This document shows positions 53,266 through 61,774 of a stretch of 64,000 nt of DNA, piece after piece. How positions within the stretch are numbered: the first letter of the stretch is position 1; every line of letters starts with the position of its first letter. Under the pieces are notes generated by a model. The model saw only the letters and a program-made list of their open reading frames with translations, was not told where the DNA came from and did not search any database. Source of the DNA: Xanthobacteraceae bacterium (GTDB lineage Bacteria; Pseudomonadota; Alphaproteobacteria; Rhizobiales; Xanthobacteraceae); the NCBI GenBank assembly GCA_019454205.1, contig CP075369.1, positions 310,001-374,000 on the forward strand, read 5' to 3'. Made by a program: the position numbers and the translations under genes.

Positions 53266-54102
53266 ATGCTTCCCCAATCCATGCGTGCCGGCATCGTCTC
53301 GGTCGTCATCCTCGTCGTCTTTCTTGGCGGCTGGCACATCGCGACCAGCGGCACCGGCGCCGTGCAGCAGATGGACCCGGAATACGCAAAGCTGATGGGC
53401 CAGACCGCGACGCAAGGAACTTCGGCGATGCCGGGGCCGTTGCAGGTTGGCGCGACGCTCTGGAAGCATCTCACCAATCCGTTCTATGACAACGGCCCGA
53501 ACGACAAGGGCCTCGGCATCCAGCTCGCCTATTCGATCGGCCGCGTTGCGCTAGGCTATTTGCTCGCCGTGCTGGTCGCGATTCCGCTCGGCTTCCTGAT
53601 CGGCATGTCGCCGCTGATCAGCCGCGCGCTCGATCCCTTCATTCAGGTATTGAAGCCGATCTCGCCGCTCGCATGGATGCCGCTGGCGCTCTACACCATC
53701 AAGGACTCCAATTACTCCGCGATCTTCGTAATCTTCATCTGCTCGGTCTGGCCGATGCTGATCAACACCGCGTTCGGCGTCGCAAGCGTCCGCAAGGAAT
53801 GGCTGAACGTCGCGCGCACATTGGAAGTAGGCGCTTTCAAACGCGCCTTTACCGTCATTCTGCCCGCCGCCGCGCCGACAATTCTCACCGGCATGCGCAT
53901 TTCCATCGGCATCGCCTGGCTCGTCATCGTGGCGGCTGAAATGCTCGTGGGCGGCACCGGCATCGGCTACTTCGTCTGGAACGAGTGGAACAACCTCTCG
54001 ATCACCAACGTCATCAACGCGATCCTCGTTATCGGCATCGTCGGCATGGTGCTCGACCAGTTGCTCGCGCGCGCCGCGAAGCTGGTGACCTACCCGGAAT
54101 AA
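53266..54102 (+). CDS. Cyanate/nitrate-type ABC transporter permease
   Basis: A 278-residue inner-membrane permease of the NrtB/SsuC family. After an N-terminal helix and a 60-residue loop, it has five more helices with IGRVALGYLLAVLVAIPLGFLIGMSPLISRALDPFIQVLKPISPLAWMPLAL and the EAA loop WLNVARTLEVGAFKRAFTVILPAAAPTILTGMRISIGIAW that docks the ATPase. GGAG precedes the ATG. It lies 53 bases after the binding protein and four before the ATPase gene, in one operon. Confidence 0.92.
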   Translation: MLPQSMRAGIVSVVILVVFLGGWHIATSGTGAVQQMDPEYAKLMGQTATQGTSAMPGPLQVGATLWKHLTNPFYDNGPNDKGLGIQLAYSIGRVALGYLLAVLVAIPLGFLIGMSPLISRALDPFIQVLKPISPLAWMPLALYTIKDSNYSAIFVIFICSVWPMLINTAFGVASVRKEWLNVARTLEVGAFKRAFTVILPAAAPTILTGMRISIGIAWLVIVAAEMLVGGTGIGYFVWNEWNNLSITNVINAILVIGIVGMVLDQLLARAAKLVTYPE

Positions 54103-54105
54103 GCA

Positions 54106-54996
54106 ATGACCGACAAACTGATTTCCATCGAAGCGATCGCGAAGCGCTATCCCGCGCCCGGCGGCGGACAGACCACGGTGTTCGAGGACCTGTGGCTGAA
54201 GATCGGCCGCGGCGAATTCGTCTGCATGATCGGTCACTCCGGTTGCGGCAAGACCACGGTGCTCAACATCCTCGCCGGCCTTGATGCGCCGTCCGAGGGC
54301 GTCGTCATCGTTGATAACGTCGCAATCGATGGGCCTTCGCTCGACCGCGCGGTGATTTTCCAGAGTCACGCGCTGCTGCCCTGGCGCACGGTGCTCGGCA
54401 ACGTCTCCTATGCGGTCGGCGCCAAGCACAAGGACTGGTCCCGCACGCAGATCAAGGAACACGCCGAGAAGTTTATTGATCTCGTCGGTCTCAAGGGCGC
54501 GGAATATAAAAAGCCTTCGGAGTTATCGGGCGGCATGAAGCAGCGCGTCGGCATTGCCCGCGCGCTGTCGCTGGAGCCGAAAATGCTCCTGATGGACGAG
54601 CCGTTTTCCGCGCTCGACGCGCTGACGCGCGGCACCTTGCAGGACGAAGTGCGCCGCATTTGCCTTTCCACCGGCCAGACTGTGTTCATGATCACGCATG
54701 ACGTGGACGAGGCGATCTACCTTTCCGACAAGATCGTGCTGATGACCAACGGGCCGGAAGCGCAGATCGCCGAGATCGTGGAGAACCCGCTGCCGAAAGA
54801 GCGCGACCGCAACCAGATTCACAAGGACAAAGACTATTACGCGGTGCGCAACCACCTCATCGATTTCCTCGTCACGCGCAGCAAGACCTTCAAGGAAGAG
54901 ACCAAGGGCATGAAGCGCGACCCGCAGAACGTGCCGGTCGTCCGGCCGGTTTCGGGTTCGTCGCCCGCGCCCGAACCGCTGCGCAAGCGTGCGTAA
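54106..54996 (+). CDS. Cyanate/nitrate-type ABC transporter ATP-binding protein
   Basis: A 296-residue ATPase of the NrtD/SsuB class with all core motifs: Walker A GHSGCGKT (43-50), Q loop VIFQSHALLPWRTV, signature LSGGMKQR, Walker B MLLMDEPFSALD and the H loop MITHDVDEA. The C-terminal 60 residues extend past the ATPase core with PVVRPVSGSSPAPEPLRKRA and are probably unstructured. It powers the permease encoded four bases upstream; the cyanase gene follows 30 bases downstream. Confidence 0.93.
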   Translation: MTDKLISIEAIAKRYPAPGGGQTTVFEDLWLKIGRGEFVCMIGHSGCGKTTVLNILAGLDAPSEGVVIVDNVAIDGPSLDRAVIFQSHALLPWRTVLGNVSYAVGAKHKDWSRTQIKEHAEKFIDLVGLKGAEYKKPSELSGGMKQRVGIARALSLEPKMLLMDEPFSALDALTRGTLQDEVRRICLSTGQTVFMITHDVDEAIYLSDKIVLMTNGPEAQIAEIVENPLPKERDRNQIHKDKDYYAVRNHLIDFLVTRSKTFKEETKGMKRDPQNVPVVRPVSGSSPAPEPLRKRA

Positions 54997-55026
54997 TTTT
55001 TTCATTGCAAGCCAAGGAAGACCGCC

Positions 55027-55515
55027 ATGAAACGCGAAGCACTCAACGAAAAAATTCTCGACATCAAGCGCGAGAAGGGTTGGAAGTGGAGCTACATCTG
55101 CGAAAAGATCGGCGGTTTCTCGCCGACGCTGATCGTGGGCGCGCTCATGGGGCAGATGAAGCTCACCAAGCCGCAGGCGCAGGCCGCAGCCGAGCTATTC
55201 GGCCTCTCTAAGACCGAGCAGGCGATGCTGAACGAAGTGCCCTATCGCGGCACCGGCACGCCGATGCCGCCCACGGACCCGCTGATCTACCGTTTCTATG
55301 AAATGGTGATGGTGAACGGTCCGGCGTGGAAAGCCTTGATCGAGGAGGAGTTCGGCGACGGCATCATGTCGGCGATCGACTTCGATTTCGTGATGGAGCG
55401 GCAGGCTAATCCGAAAGGCGACCGTGTCAAGATCACGATGACCGGCAAGTTCCTGCCGTACAAATATTACGGCGCGACCGGCAACATTCCCGAATACGGC
55501 TTCAAGGAAGACTGA
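55027..55515 (+). CDS. cynS: Cyanase (cyanate hydratase)
   Basis: CynS converts cyanate and bicarbonate to ammonia and carbon dioxide (via carbamate), letting the cell use cyanate as nitrogen or detoxify it. The 162-residue sequence fits the decameric enzyme, with the active-site residues Arg89, Glu92 and Ser115 in PLIYRFYEMVMV and GDGIMSAIDF, each seven positions before the known E. coli Arg96, Glu99 and Ser122. The N-terminal half is the helical DNA-binding-like domain (KILDIKREKGWKWSYICEKIGG). It is the fourth gene after the sigma-54 promoter. Confidence 0.97.
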   Translation: MKREALNEKILDIKREKGWKWSYICEKIGGFSPTLIVGALMGQMKLTKPQAQAAAELFGLSKTEQAMLNEVPYRGTGTPMPPTDPLIYRFYEMVMVNGPAWKALIEEEFGDGIMSAIDFDFVMERQANPKGDRVKITMTGKFLPYKYYGATGNIPEYGFKED

Positions 55516-55520
55516 GCGTC

Positions 55521-55982
55521 ATGCGTCCGCCATTGCCGCCTTTTACTGCCGAGACCGCCGCGCAGAAGGCGCGCATGGCGGAGGACGCCTGGAATTCGCG
55601 CGACCCGCAGCGCGTTTCGCTCGCTTACACGGAAGATAGTACGTGGCGAAACCGCTCCGAGTTTTTCGCTGGCCGTCCCGCTATCGTGGAATTTCTCACG
55701 CGCAAGTGGGTCAAGGAGCAGGACTACCGGCTGATCAAGGAAGTCTGGGCGTTCCACGGCAATCGCATCGCTGCGCGTTTCGCCTATGAGTACCGCGATG
55801 CCGAGGGAAATTGGTTTCGCGCGCACGGGAACGAGCAGTGGGAGTTCGACGAGGCCGGGCTGATGCGCCGCCGCGAGGCGAGCATAAATGATGTACCGAT
55901 CAAGGAGAGCGAGCGGAAATTCCGCTGGCCGTCAGGCCCGCGTCCCGCGGATCATCCGGGCTTGAGCGAACTGGGAATGTAA
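55521..55982 (+). CDS. DUF1348 / NTF2-like protein in the cyanase operon
   Basis: A 153-residue cytosolic protein of the SnoaL/NTF2-like DUF1348 type: KARMAEDAWNSRDPQRVSLAYTEDSTWRNRSEFFAGRPAIVEFLTRKW, FAYEYRDAEGNWFRAHGNEQWEF and ASINDVPIKESERKFRWPSGPRP. The family has no settled activity; it forms a cone-shaped pocket for small ligands. It starts five bases after the cynS stop, so it belongs to the same transcript, an unusual partner for cyanase. It converges on the LysR gene with no gap. Confidence 0.88.
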   Translation: MRPPLPPFTAETAAQKARMAEDAWNSRDPQRVSLAYTEDSTWRNRSEFFAGRPAIVEFLTRKWVKEQDYRLIKEVWAFHGNRIAARFAYEYRDAEGNWFRAHGNEQWEFDEAGLMRRREASINDVPIKESERKFRWPSGPRPADHPGLSELGM

Positions 55983-56861
55983 TTACTTCCGGCCGCGCGT
56001 CCGCGCTTTCGCCGCCGTGAACGTTTCCACCAGCGCATCGATGCGTGCCGAGCGCATGCCCTTGCGCCAGGTGAGCATGATCCGTTTCAGCGCGACTTCT
56101 TTCGGGATGCGATGAATGTTGAGCAGGTTGTTGCCGGGGAAGGTCGGCAGCACGCTCTGCGGCATCATGCCGATGCCCATGCCGGCCGCCACGCAGCCGA
56201 GCAGGGCGTGGTTTGACGACATCTCGATCACGCGCGTAGGCGCGCGGATTTTATCGCGCACGTAGCGCTCCACCTGATGCCGCAACGGGCAATCGTCGTC
56301 GAACGAGAGCAGGACGAAATCTTCCTTGCTGCCGCGCGAGAGCGGATCCTTGTTCTTGGGCGCAACAAGTACGACTTCATCGTCATAGAGCCATAAGTTT
56401 TCGAAACGCGGGTCGTCGTCGTAGCCGGAAATGATCGCGGCTTCGAGTTGAGCGGACATGACGCCGCCGATCATGTTCTGCAGGCTCCAGGTGTGCAGTT
56501 CCAGCGCCACCTGCGGATACTTCTTCTGGAACTCGCTCAGACGCGCAGGCAGCCAGACCGACGCGGTGCTCTCATAGGCGCCGAGCTTCAGGATGCCGCG
56601 CGGCGCGCTTTCATGGACCGCTTCGCGCGCCTCGCGCGCGAGATCGAGCAGCCGGTTCGCCTTCTCGATCAGCACGGCGCCTGCGGGCGAGAGCCGGATG
56701 TTGCGGCCTTCGCGCACGAACAGTTTTACGCCGAGGTCTTCTTCCAACTGGCCGATGCGCGTCGTGACGTTGGAGGGCACGCGGCGCAGTTTTTCGGCGG
56801 CACGGGTGATGCCGCCGCTTTCGACCACGGTCCGGAAAATGGTGAGGTCTGACAGTTCCAT
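55983..56861 (-). CDS. LysR-family transcriptional regulator
   Basis: A 292-residue regulator with an N-terminal winged helix (LSDLTIFRTVVESGGITRAAEKLRRVPSNVTTRIGQLEEDLGVKLFVREGRNIRLSPAG) and a two-part inducer domain (LKLGAYESTASVWLPARLSEFQKKYPQVALEL..., AAGMGIGMMPQSVLP). It could sense cyanate or a nitrogen signal like CynR, but the cyanate operon already has its own regulator at the other end, so a different target is possible. A perfect 7-bp inverted repeat covers the ribosome site before its ATG (56862-56880). Confidence 0.88.
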   Translation of the reverse strand: MELSDLTIFRTVVESGGITRAAEKLRRVPSNVTTRIGQLEEDLGVKLFVREGRNIRLSPAGAVLIEKANRLLDLAREAREAVHESAPRGILKLGAYESTASVWLPARLSEFQKKYPQVALELHTWSLQNMIGGVMSAQLEAAIISGYDDDPRFENLWLYDDEVVLVAPKNKDPLSRGSKEDFVLLSFDDDCPLRHQVERYVRDKIRAPTRVIEMSSNHALLGCVAAGMGIGMMPQSVLPTFPGNNLLNIHRIPKEVALKRIMLTWRKGMRSARIDALVETFTAAKARTRGRK

Positions 56862-56880
56862 CGTTCTCTATTTGAGAACG
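56862..56880 (-). promoter_or_regulatory. Inverted repeat abutting the LysR start codon
   Basis: CGTTCTC-TATTT-GAGAACG is a perfect 7-bp dyad ending at the base next to the ATG. In the mRNA it could sequester the ribosome site, or in DNA it could be an operator; it does not show the T-N11-A LysR core. Confidence 0.45.
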
Positions 56881-56962
56881 ATAACATGAAAATAATTCAA
56901 TTTTCAAGACAAGCTGTCGCGCCTAGCTTTCCTGCATCGAAGGAAAACGTAGCGAGGCAGCC

Positions 56963-57082
56963 ATGATTGCGCTCTGGACATTATGGAAGGCGATCCGCGG
57001 CCGGTTCGGACGCTATGCGCGCAGCGTCGCACAGCCGTCCCGCATGAACGGCGACAGGATCGGTTACGGCAACCGGCGTTAG
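56963..57082 (+). CDS. Possible 39-residue basic protein
   Basis: A short frame starting MIALWTLWKAIRGRFGRYA with GAGG six bases before the ATG, divergent from the LysR gene. The product is rich in Arg and Trp with an amphipathic N terminus, and ends GYGNRR. No relative is recognised; the ribosome site and the otherwise empty 230-base gap support it weakly. Confidence 0.35.
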   Translation: MIALWTLWKAIRGRFGRYARSVAQPSRMNGDRIGYGNRR

Positions 57083-57092
57083 CGGGCGGCGA

Positions 57093-57521
57093 TCAGGCGG
57101 CGGCTTTTCCGTTGCCGGGCTGCGCAATGTCCGCGAGCGCATTGCCGGCACATTCTTCGTCCGAGCGCGCGAGATCGCCGATGGATACGATACCGACGAT
57201 CCGCTTCTCGGCGTTCAGCACCGGCAGGCGGCGCATCTGGACTTCGCCCATGTTTCTGGCGACATCCTCGATGTCGTCGTTCTCGTGGCAGTATTTCATT
57301 TCTTTGGTCATGACGTCGCGGATCGGCGTGCTCGCCGGAAGTCCGGCGGCGACGGCGCGGATGACGATGTCGCGGTCGGTGATCATGCCGACGAGGCGGT
57401 CGGCTTCACCGACCGGCAGGCTGCCGCAATCGTTCTTGTCCATCAGCTTCGCCGCGTCCTGAATCGTCCGGTTCGGGTCCGCGATCTTGACGTCGGTCGT
57501 CATGACTTCGCTGACTTTCAT
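57093..57521 (-). CDS. CBS-domain pair protein
   Basis: A 142-residue protein made of two CBS domains: MKVSEVMTTDVKIADPNRTIQDAAKLMDKNDCGSLPVGEADRLVGMITDRDIVIR and IRDVMTKEMKYCHENDDIEDVARNMGEVQMRRLPVLNAEKRIVGIVSIGDLA. Paired CBS domains bind adenosyl nucleotides and regulate partners; stand-alone forms such as Hrp1 often appear under stress. A cysteine lies in each half (NDCGS, KYCHE). GGAGAGCG precedes the ATG at 57521. It lies just downstream of the lldD-like gene on the same strand. Confidence 0.88.
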   Translation of the reverse strand: MKVSEVMTTDVKIADPNRTIQDAAKLMDKNDCGSLPVGEADRLVGMITDRDIVIRAVAAGLPASTPIRDVMTKEMKYCHENDDIEDVARNMGEVQMRRLPVLNAEKRIVGIVSIGDLARSDEECAGNALADIAQPGNGKAAA

Positions 57522-57618
57522 CGCGCTCTCCATTCTTCGAGGGGTCATGCCCTGAACGTGCCCGGACCGCTCAGGTTCCGGAGTTGCGAAGAAAAAGAAC
57601 GCGAGGCGTCGTAAACGC

Positions 57619-58755
57619 TCAGTCCGCCAACACTTTCTTGTCGATTTCGGCGATGGAGTTTACGCCGCACAGCGCCATCGACATGTCCAGCTCCTTGCGG
57701 ATGCATTCGATGGCGGTGCGCACGCCCTGCTGGCCATTGGCACCAAGGCCGTAAACGAATGCGCGGCCGATCATTGCGCCCTTCGCGCCGAGTGCGATGG
57801 CGCGCATGAGATCCTGTCCGGTCCGGATGCCGCCGTCGAACAAAATCTCGGTCTTGTCGCCGATGGCATCGACGATCTTCGGTAGCGCCGAGATCGAAGA
57901 GGGCGCGCCGTCGAGCTGCCGTCCGCCGTGGTTGGATACGACGATGCCGTCCGCGCCGTGTTTGAGCGCAAGCCGCGCGTCCGCGACTTCCATGATGCCC
58001 TTGATGATCAGCTTGCCCTTCCAGAGCTTCCTGATCCACTTCACGTCTTCCCAGTTCAGCGCCGGGTCGAACTGCTCCGCGGTCCACGCGCCGAGCGAGC
58101 CGGTATTGGTCATGCCCTTCACGTGACCGACGAGGTTGCCGAAGCTGCGGCGCTTGGTGCCGAGGATGCCGAAGGCCCAGCGCGGCTTGGTCATGATGTC
58201 GAGGATGTTCTTCAGCTTCATCTTCGGCGGCACGGTGAGGCCGTTCTTGATGTCGCGGTGGCGCTGCGCGAGCAACTGGAGATCGACGGTCAGCACCAGC
58301 GCCGAGCAGCGCGCGGCGGCGGCGCGGGCGATCAGGTTGCGGATGAATTCGCGGTCCTTCATCACGTAGAGCTGGAACCAGAACGGCTTCTTGGTTTCGC
58401 TTGCGATGTCCTCGATCGAGCAGACCGACATGGTCGAGAGCGTGAAGGGAATGCCGGCCTCGTCGGCGGCGCGCGCGGCGAGGATTTCGCCGTCCGCGTG
58501 CTGCATCCCGCACAGGCCGATGGGCGCGAGGATGAGCGGCACGTTCACCTGCTTGCCCGCGATTGTGGTCTTGGTGTCGCGCTTGGAGACGTCGGTCAGG
58601 ATTTTCTGCCGCAGGCGGATTTTCTGGAGGTCTTCGCGGTTCCAGCGCAGCGTCTGCTCGGAGTACGAGCCGCTCTCGGCATAGTCGATGAACATTTGCG
58701 GGACGCGGGTCTTGTAGACTTCGCGCAGGTCTTCGACGCAGGTGATGGTTTGCAT
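57619..58755 (-). CDS. lldD: FMN-dependent alpha-hydroxy-acid dehydrogenase (LldD-like)
   Basis: A 378-residue TIM-barrel flavoenzyme of the lactate/glycolate/mandelate oxidising family. It shows the N-terminal SYSEQTLRWNREDLQKIRLR, PLILAPIGLCGMQHADGE, FWFQLYVMKDREF, and the catalytic His and Arg in GIVVSNHGGRQLDGAPSS with FMN phosphate binding by ILFDGGIRTGQDLMRAIALGAKG. The start at 58755 is a family-like N terminus. L-lactate is the first guess; glycolate or mandelate are possible. It is divergent from lutABC, which oxidises L-lactate by a different route. Confidence 0.88.
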   Translation of the reverse strand: MQTITCVEDLREVYKTRVPQMFIDYAESGSYSEQTLRWNREDLQKIRLRQKILTDVSKRDTKTTIAGKQVNVPLILAPIGLCGMQHADGEILAARAADEAGIPFTLSTMSVCSIEDIASETKKPFWFQLYVMKDREFIRNLIARAAAARCSALVLTVDLQLLAQRHRDIKNGLTVPPKMKLKNILDIMTKPRWAFGILGTKRRSFGNLVGHVKGMTNTGSLGAWTAEQFDPALNWEDVKWIRKLWKGKLIIKGIMEVADARLALKHGADGIVVSNHGGRQLDGAPSSISALPKIVDAIGDKTEILFDGGIRTGQDLMRAIALGAKGAMIGRAFVYGLGANGQQGVRTAIECIRKELDMSMALCGVNSIAEIDKKVLAD

Positions 58756-58835
58756 GGGCCGCCCCCGGAACATTATGATTTGCGAGACTGATAGCACTTT
58801 TCCCGAATCCTGCCAGCGGCGGCCTAACGTCACCC

Positions 58836-59621
58836 ATGTCCGGCAATCCAACCGCAATCGAGAGGCCGTTTCTGCATGTCGGGCTTTTCGTCACCTGTCT
58901 CGTCGATCTGATCCGGCCGCGCATCGGCTTCGCGGCGGCGAAGCTGCTGGAAGATGCGAGATGTGTCGTGGACGTACCCGCGCAGACCTGTTGCGGCCAG
59001 CCGGCCTTCAATGCCGGGGACCGCAGGACCGCGCGCGCCATCGCAGAACAGGTGATCGCTGCGTTCGAGCCATATGAATATGTAGTGGTGCCTTCCGGCT
59101 CCTGCGCCGCACAAATCTCGGTTCACTATCCCGAATTGTTCGCGGGCGACGAGGAGTGGGAGCCTCGCGCGAAGGCTCTCGCGTCGAAAACCTACGAGCT
59201 GACCGCGTTTCTCTCCTCGGTTGCGCAGGAACAACCGAAAGATGCTGCCTATGAGGGCACCGTCACCTATCACGACTCCTGTTCGGGGCTGCGCGAGCTT
59301 GGGATTCAAGCGCAACCACGGAAGCTGCTTGCCGCGGTAAACGGCCTGACGCTGAACGAAATGAAAGATCCGGATGTCTGCTGCGGTTTCGGCGGCACCT
59401 TCTGCGTGAAGTATCCCGACATCTCCAACAAGATCGTCGGAAAGAAGACCGCGAACATCGCGGCCAGCGGCGCGGATACGCTGCTGGCGGGCGATCTTGG
59501 CTGCCTCATGAACATGGCGGGTAAACTTTCGCGCGAAGGCAGCAAGATAAAGGTGCGCCATGTCGCGGAAGTACTGGCGGGCATGGGCGGCGAGCCGGCC
59601 ATCGGCGAGCCGGAACGATGA
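58836..59621 (+). CDS. lutA: Lactate utilisation protein A (Fe-S oxidoreductase subunit)
   Basis: LutA, LutB and LutC make an iron-sulfur complex that oxidises L-lactate to pyruvate. This 261-residue subunit has two CCG domains: VPAQTCCGQPAFNAGDR...VPSGSCAAQISVHYPELF and TYHDSCSGLRELGIQ...DVCCGFGGTFCVKYPDISNKIV. The start at 58836 opens the domain directly. The stop overlaps lutB (ATGA), so the three genes are translated as an operon. The LldD-like gene lies divergent 80 bases away, sharing a promoter region. Confidence 0.94.
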   Translation: MSGNPTAIERPFLHVGLFVTCLVDLIRPRIGFAAAKLLEDARCVVDVPAQTCCGQPAFNAGDRRTARAIAEQVIAAFEPYEYVVVPSGSCAAQISVHYPELFAGDEEWEPRAKALASKTYELTAFLSSVAQEQPKDAAYEGTVTYHDSCSGLRELGIQAQPRKLLAAVNGLTLNEMKDPDVCCGFGGTFCVKYPDISNKIVGKKTANIAASGADTLLAGDLGCLMNMAGKLSREGSKIKVRHVAEVLAGMGGEPAIGEPER

Positions 59622-61042
59622 CGCAGCCGGTCAATTCTCCTTATTTCAAAGAGAATGCGCGAAAAGCGCTGGACGATGCGTTCCTGCAGAAAGCGCTGGC
59701 GCGTTCCGAGAAAGGCTTCATCGAGCGCCGCAAGGGTGCGGTGGAGCGGTTGCCGGAATACGACGCGCTCCGCGACAGCGCGCGCGACCTGAAAGATCAC
59801 ATCCTCGCGCATCTCGATCTGTATCTGGAGGAATACGAGAAGAACGTAATCGCGTCCGGCGGCCACGTGCACTGGGCTGCGAACGCGGAGGAAGCGAACG
59901 AGATCATCCTCGGCATTTGCAAGCGCCTGAACGCGAAGACGGTCGCGAAGGGCAAGTCGATGATTTCGGAAGAGACGGGATTGAACGCCTGTCTCGAACA
60001 GAACGGCATCCGGCCGGTCGAGACCGATCTTGGCGAATACATCATCCAGCTTCGCGGCGAGACCCCCTCGCACCTGATCGCGCCCGCGCTGCATGTCACG
60101 AAAGAGCAGATCGAAGCCGACTTCCGCCGCGTTCACACCGATCTTCCGCCGGAACGCAACCTCGACGAGCCGACCTCGCTGCTGGCCGAAGCCCGCGCCA
60201 TGCTGCGCGACACTTTCTTGAGCGTCGATGTCGGTATCACCGGCGCGAATTTCCTGATCGCGGAAACCGGCTCGTCGGTGATCGTCACCAACGAGGGCAA
60301 TGGCGATCTCACCCAGACGCTCGCGAAGTGCCACATCGTGATCACCAGCATCGAGAAGGTGGTGCCGACGCGCGAGGATGCGGCAACTTTCCTGCGCCTG
60401 CTTGCCCGCACGGCGTCGGGAATGGATCTCTCGGTCTATACGACCTTCTCGACCGGCGCGCGCCGCCCCGGCGATCCCGACGGGCCGCAGGAATATCATG
60501 TGGTGCTGCTCGATAACGGACGCTCGAACATGCTGGGCGGCAAGTTTCAGGAAATGCTCCGCTGCATCCGTTGCGGCGCGTGCATGAACCACTGTCCGGT
60601 GTTTCATGCGGTGGGCGGCCATGCCTATGGCTGGGTCTATCCGGGTCCGATGGGCGCGGTGCTGACGCCGTCGCTGGTCGGGGTAGAGAAGGGCGGCCAG
60701 CTTCCTAACGCCTCGACCTTCTGCGGGCGCTGCGAGGCAGTGTGCCCGGTGCGAATTCCGCTGCCCAAACTCATGCGCCACTGGCGCGAGCGCGAGTTCG
60801 AGCGGCACTTGCAGCCTGCCGCCATGCGCTACGGCCTCGGCTTCTGGGCTTATTTCGCTAAGCGTCCCGCGTTGTATCGGGTGGCAACCGCCTTGGCGGC
60901 GCGCTTGCTGCGCCTGTTCGGCGGCAAGGGCCGCTTCCGCGCGCTTCCGCTCGCAGGCGGCTGGACCCGGCATCGCGATTTCCCTGCGCCGCAAGGATCA
61001 ACCTTCCAGTCGCAATGGAAAAACCGGCGGCGCCCCTCATGA
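59618..61042 (+). CDS. lutB: Lactate utilisation protein B (iron-sulfur cluster protein)
   Basis: A 474-residue iron-sulfur protein of the LutB/LldF family. The N-terminal part has a glutamate-synthase-like fold (NVIASGGHVHWAANAEEANEIILGICK...KSMISEETGLNACLEQNGIRPVETDLGEYIIQL). The C-terminal part contains cluster motifs CIRCGACMNHCPVFHAVGGHAYGWVYPGPMG and FCGRCEAVCPVRIPLPKLM. Near the end is a tract typical of the family carrying YFAKRPALYRVA. It overlaps lutA and lutC by four bases each. It passes electrons from lactate toward the quinone pool with LutA and LutC. Confidence 0.94.
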   Translation: MTQPVNSPYFKENARKALDDAFLQKALARSEKGFIERRKGAVERLPEYDALRDSARDLKDHILAHLDLYLEEYEKNVIASGGHVHWAANAEEANEIILGICKRLNAKTVAKGKSMISEETGLNACLEQNGIRPVETDLGEYIIQLRGETPSHLIAPALHVTKEQIEADFRRVHTDLPPERNLDEPTSLLAEARAMLRDTFLSVDVGITGANFLIAETGSSVIVTNEGNGDLTQTLAKCHIVITSIEKVVPTREDAATFLRLLARTASGMDLSVYTTFSTGARRPGDPDGPQEYHVVLLDNGRSNMLGGKFQEMLRCIRCGACMNHCPVFHAVGGHAYGWVYPGPMGAVLTPSLVGVEKGGQLPNASTFCGRCEAVCPVRIPLPKLMRHWREREFERHLQPAAMRYGLGFWAYFAKRPALYRVATALAARLLRLFGGKGRFRALPLAGGWTRHRDFPAPQGSTFQSQWKNRRRPS

Positions 61043-61716
61043 GCGGACGCGAAACCATCCTCGCTTCTATCCGCAAGTCGCTCGGCGTGAGCGGGAAGGA
61101 GGCTACGCGCCGCGAAACCGCTGCCGCCCGCGTCCAAGGCCACCCGCGCGGCATTGTTCCCGCGCGTGGGCAGAAGAAGAACGAAGAACTGCTCGCCCTG
61201 TTCTGCGCGATGGTCGAGAACGCGAAGGCGAGCGTAACCGTGCTGGACTCGGATTCCGGCGTTCCGGCGGAAGTGGCGCGCTACTTGCGCTCGAAGAACC
61301 TGCCGCATGAGGTGCGCCGCGGTGCCGATGAGCGGCTTTCGCTCATTCCTTGGGCAAAGGAAGCGGCACTTGGCGTCAGTGTTGGTACATCGGACGGCAA
61401 ACAACTCGCTTCCGTCTCCCATGCGTTCGGTGGTGTCGCCGAGTCCGGCACGCTGGTGCTGCTCTCCGGCAACGACAATCCGACCACGCTCAACTTCCTG
61501 CCCGACCATCATCTCGTAGTGGTTGACGAAAAAGATATTGCGAGCGATTACGAAACGGTCTGGGACAACATCCGTGCGCGTTTCGGCGAGCGCGGCATGC
61601 CTCGCGCGGTGAACTGGATCACCGGCCCGTCCCGGTCGGGCGACATCGAGCAGACGCATTTGCTAGGCGCACATGGTCCGCGTAGCCTGCACGTGCTGGT
61701 GGTTCGAAGCCCCTGA
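61039..61716 (+). CDS. lutC: Lactate utilisation protein C (LUD domain)
   Basis: A 225-residue LUD-domain protein, the third LutABC partner. Family marks are MSGRETILASIRKSLGV at the N terminus and, in the C-terminal half, FGGVAESGTLVLLSGNDNPTTLNFLPDHHLVVVDEKDI and NWITGPSRSGDIEQTHLLGAHGPRSLHVLVV. I start at 61039, where ATG overlaps the lutB stop; an in-frame ATG at 61015 is also possible. The N-terminal 60 residues are more basic and Ala-rich than typical. A GC-rich hairpin (61729-61746) follows the stop. Confidence 0.93.
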   Translation: MSGRETILASIRKSLGVSGKEATRRETAAARVQGHPRGIVPARGQKKNEELLALFCAMVENAKASVTVLDSDSGVPAEVARYLRSKNLPHEVRRGADERLSLIPWAKEAALGVSVGTSDGKQLASVSHAFGGVAESGTLVLLSGNDNPTTLNFLPDHHLVVVDEKDIASDYETVWDNIRARFGERGMPRAVNWITGPSRSGDIEQTHLLGAHGPRSLHVLVVRSP

Positions 61717-61774
61717 GAATTCAAACCCGCGGCCGGTTACGGCCGCCCTTTAGGCGGAAGGATTGAGGTTAGTC

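Noticed and set aside
55983..56861. Calling the LysR gene cynR
   Set aside because: The operon has a closer divergent regulator with a matching operator, and nothing in the LysR sequence shows cyanate sensing.
61729..61746. GCGGCC-N6-GGCCGC hairpin after lutC as a terminator
   Set aside because: Short stem with no T tract; could be chance in GC-rich DNA.
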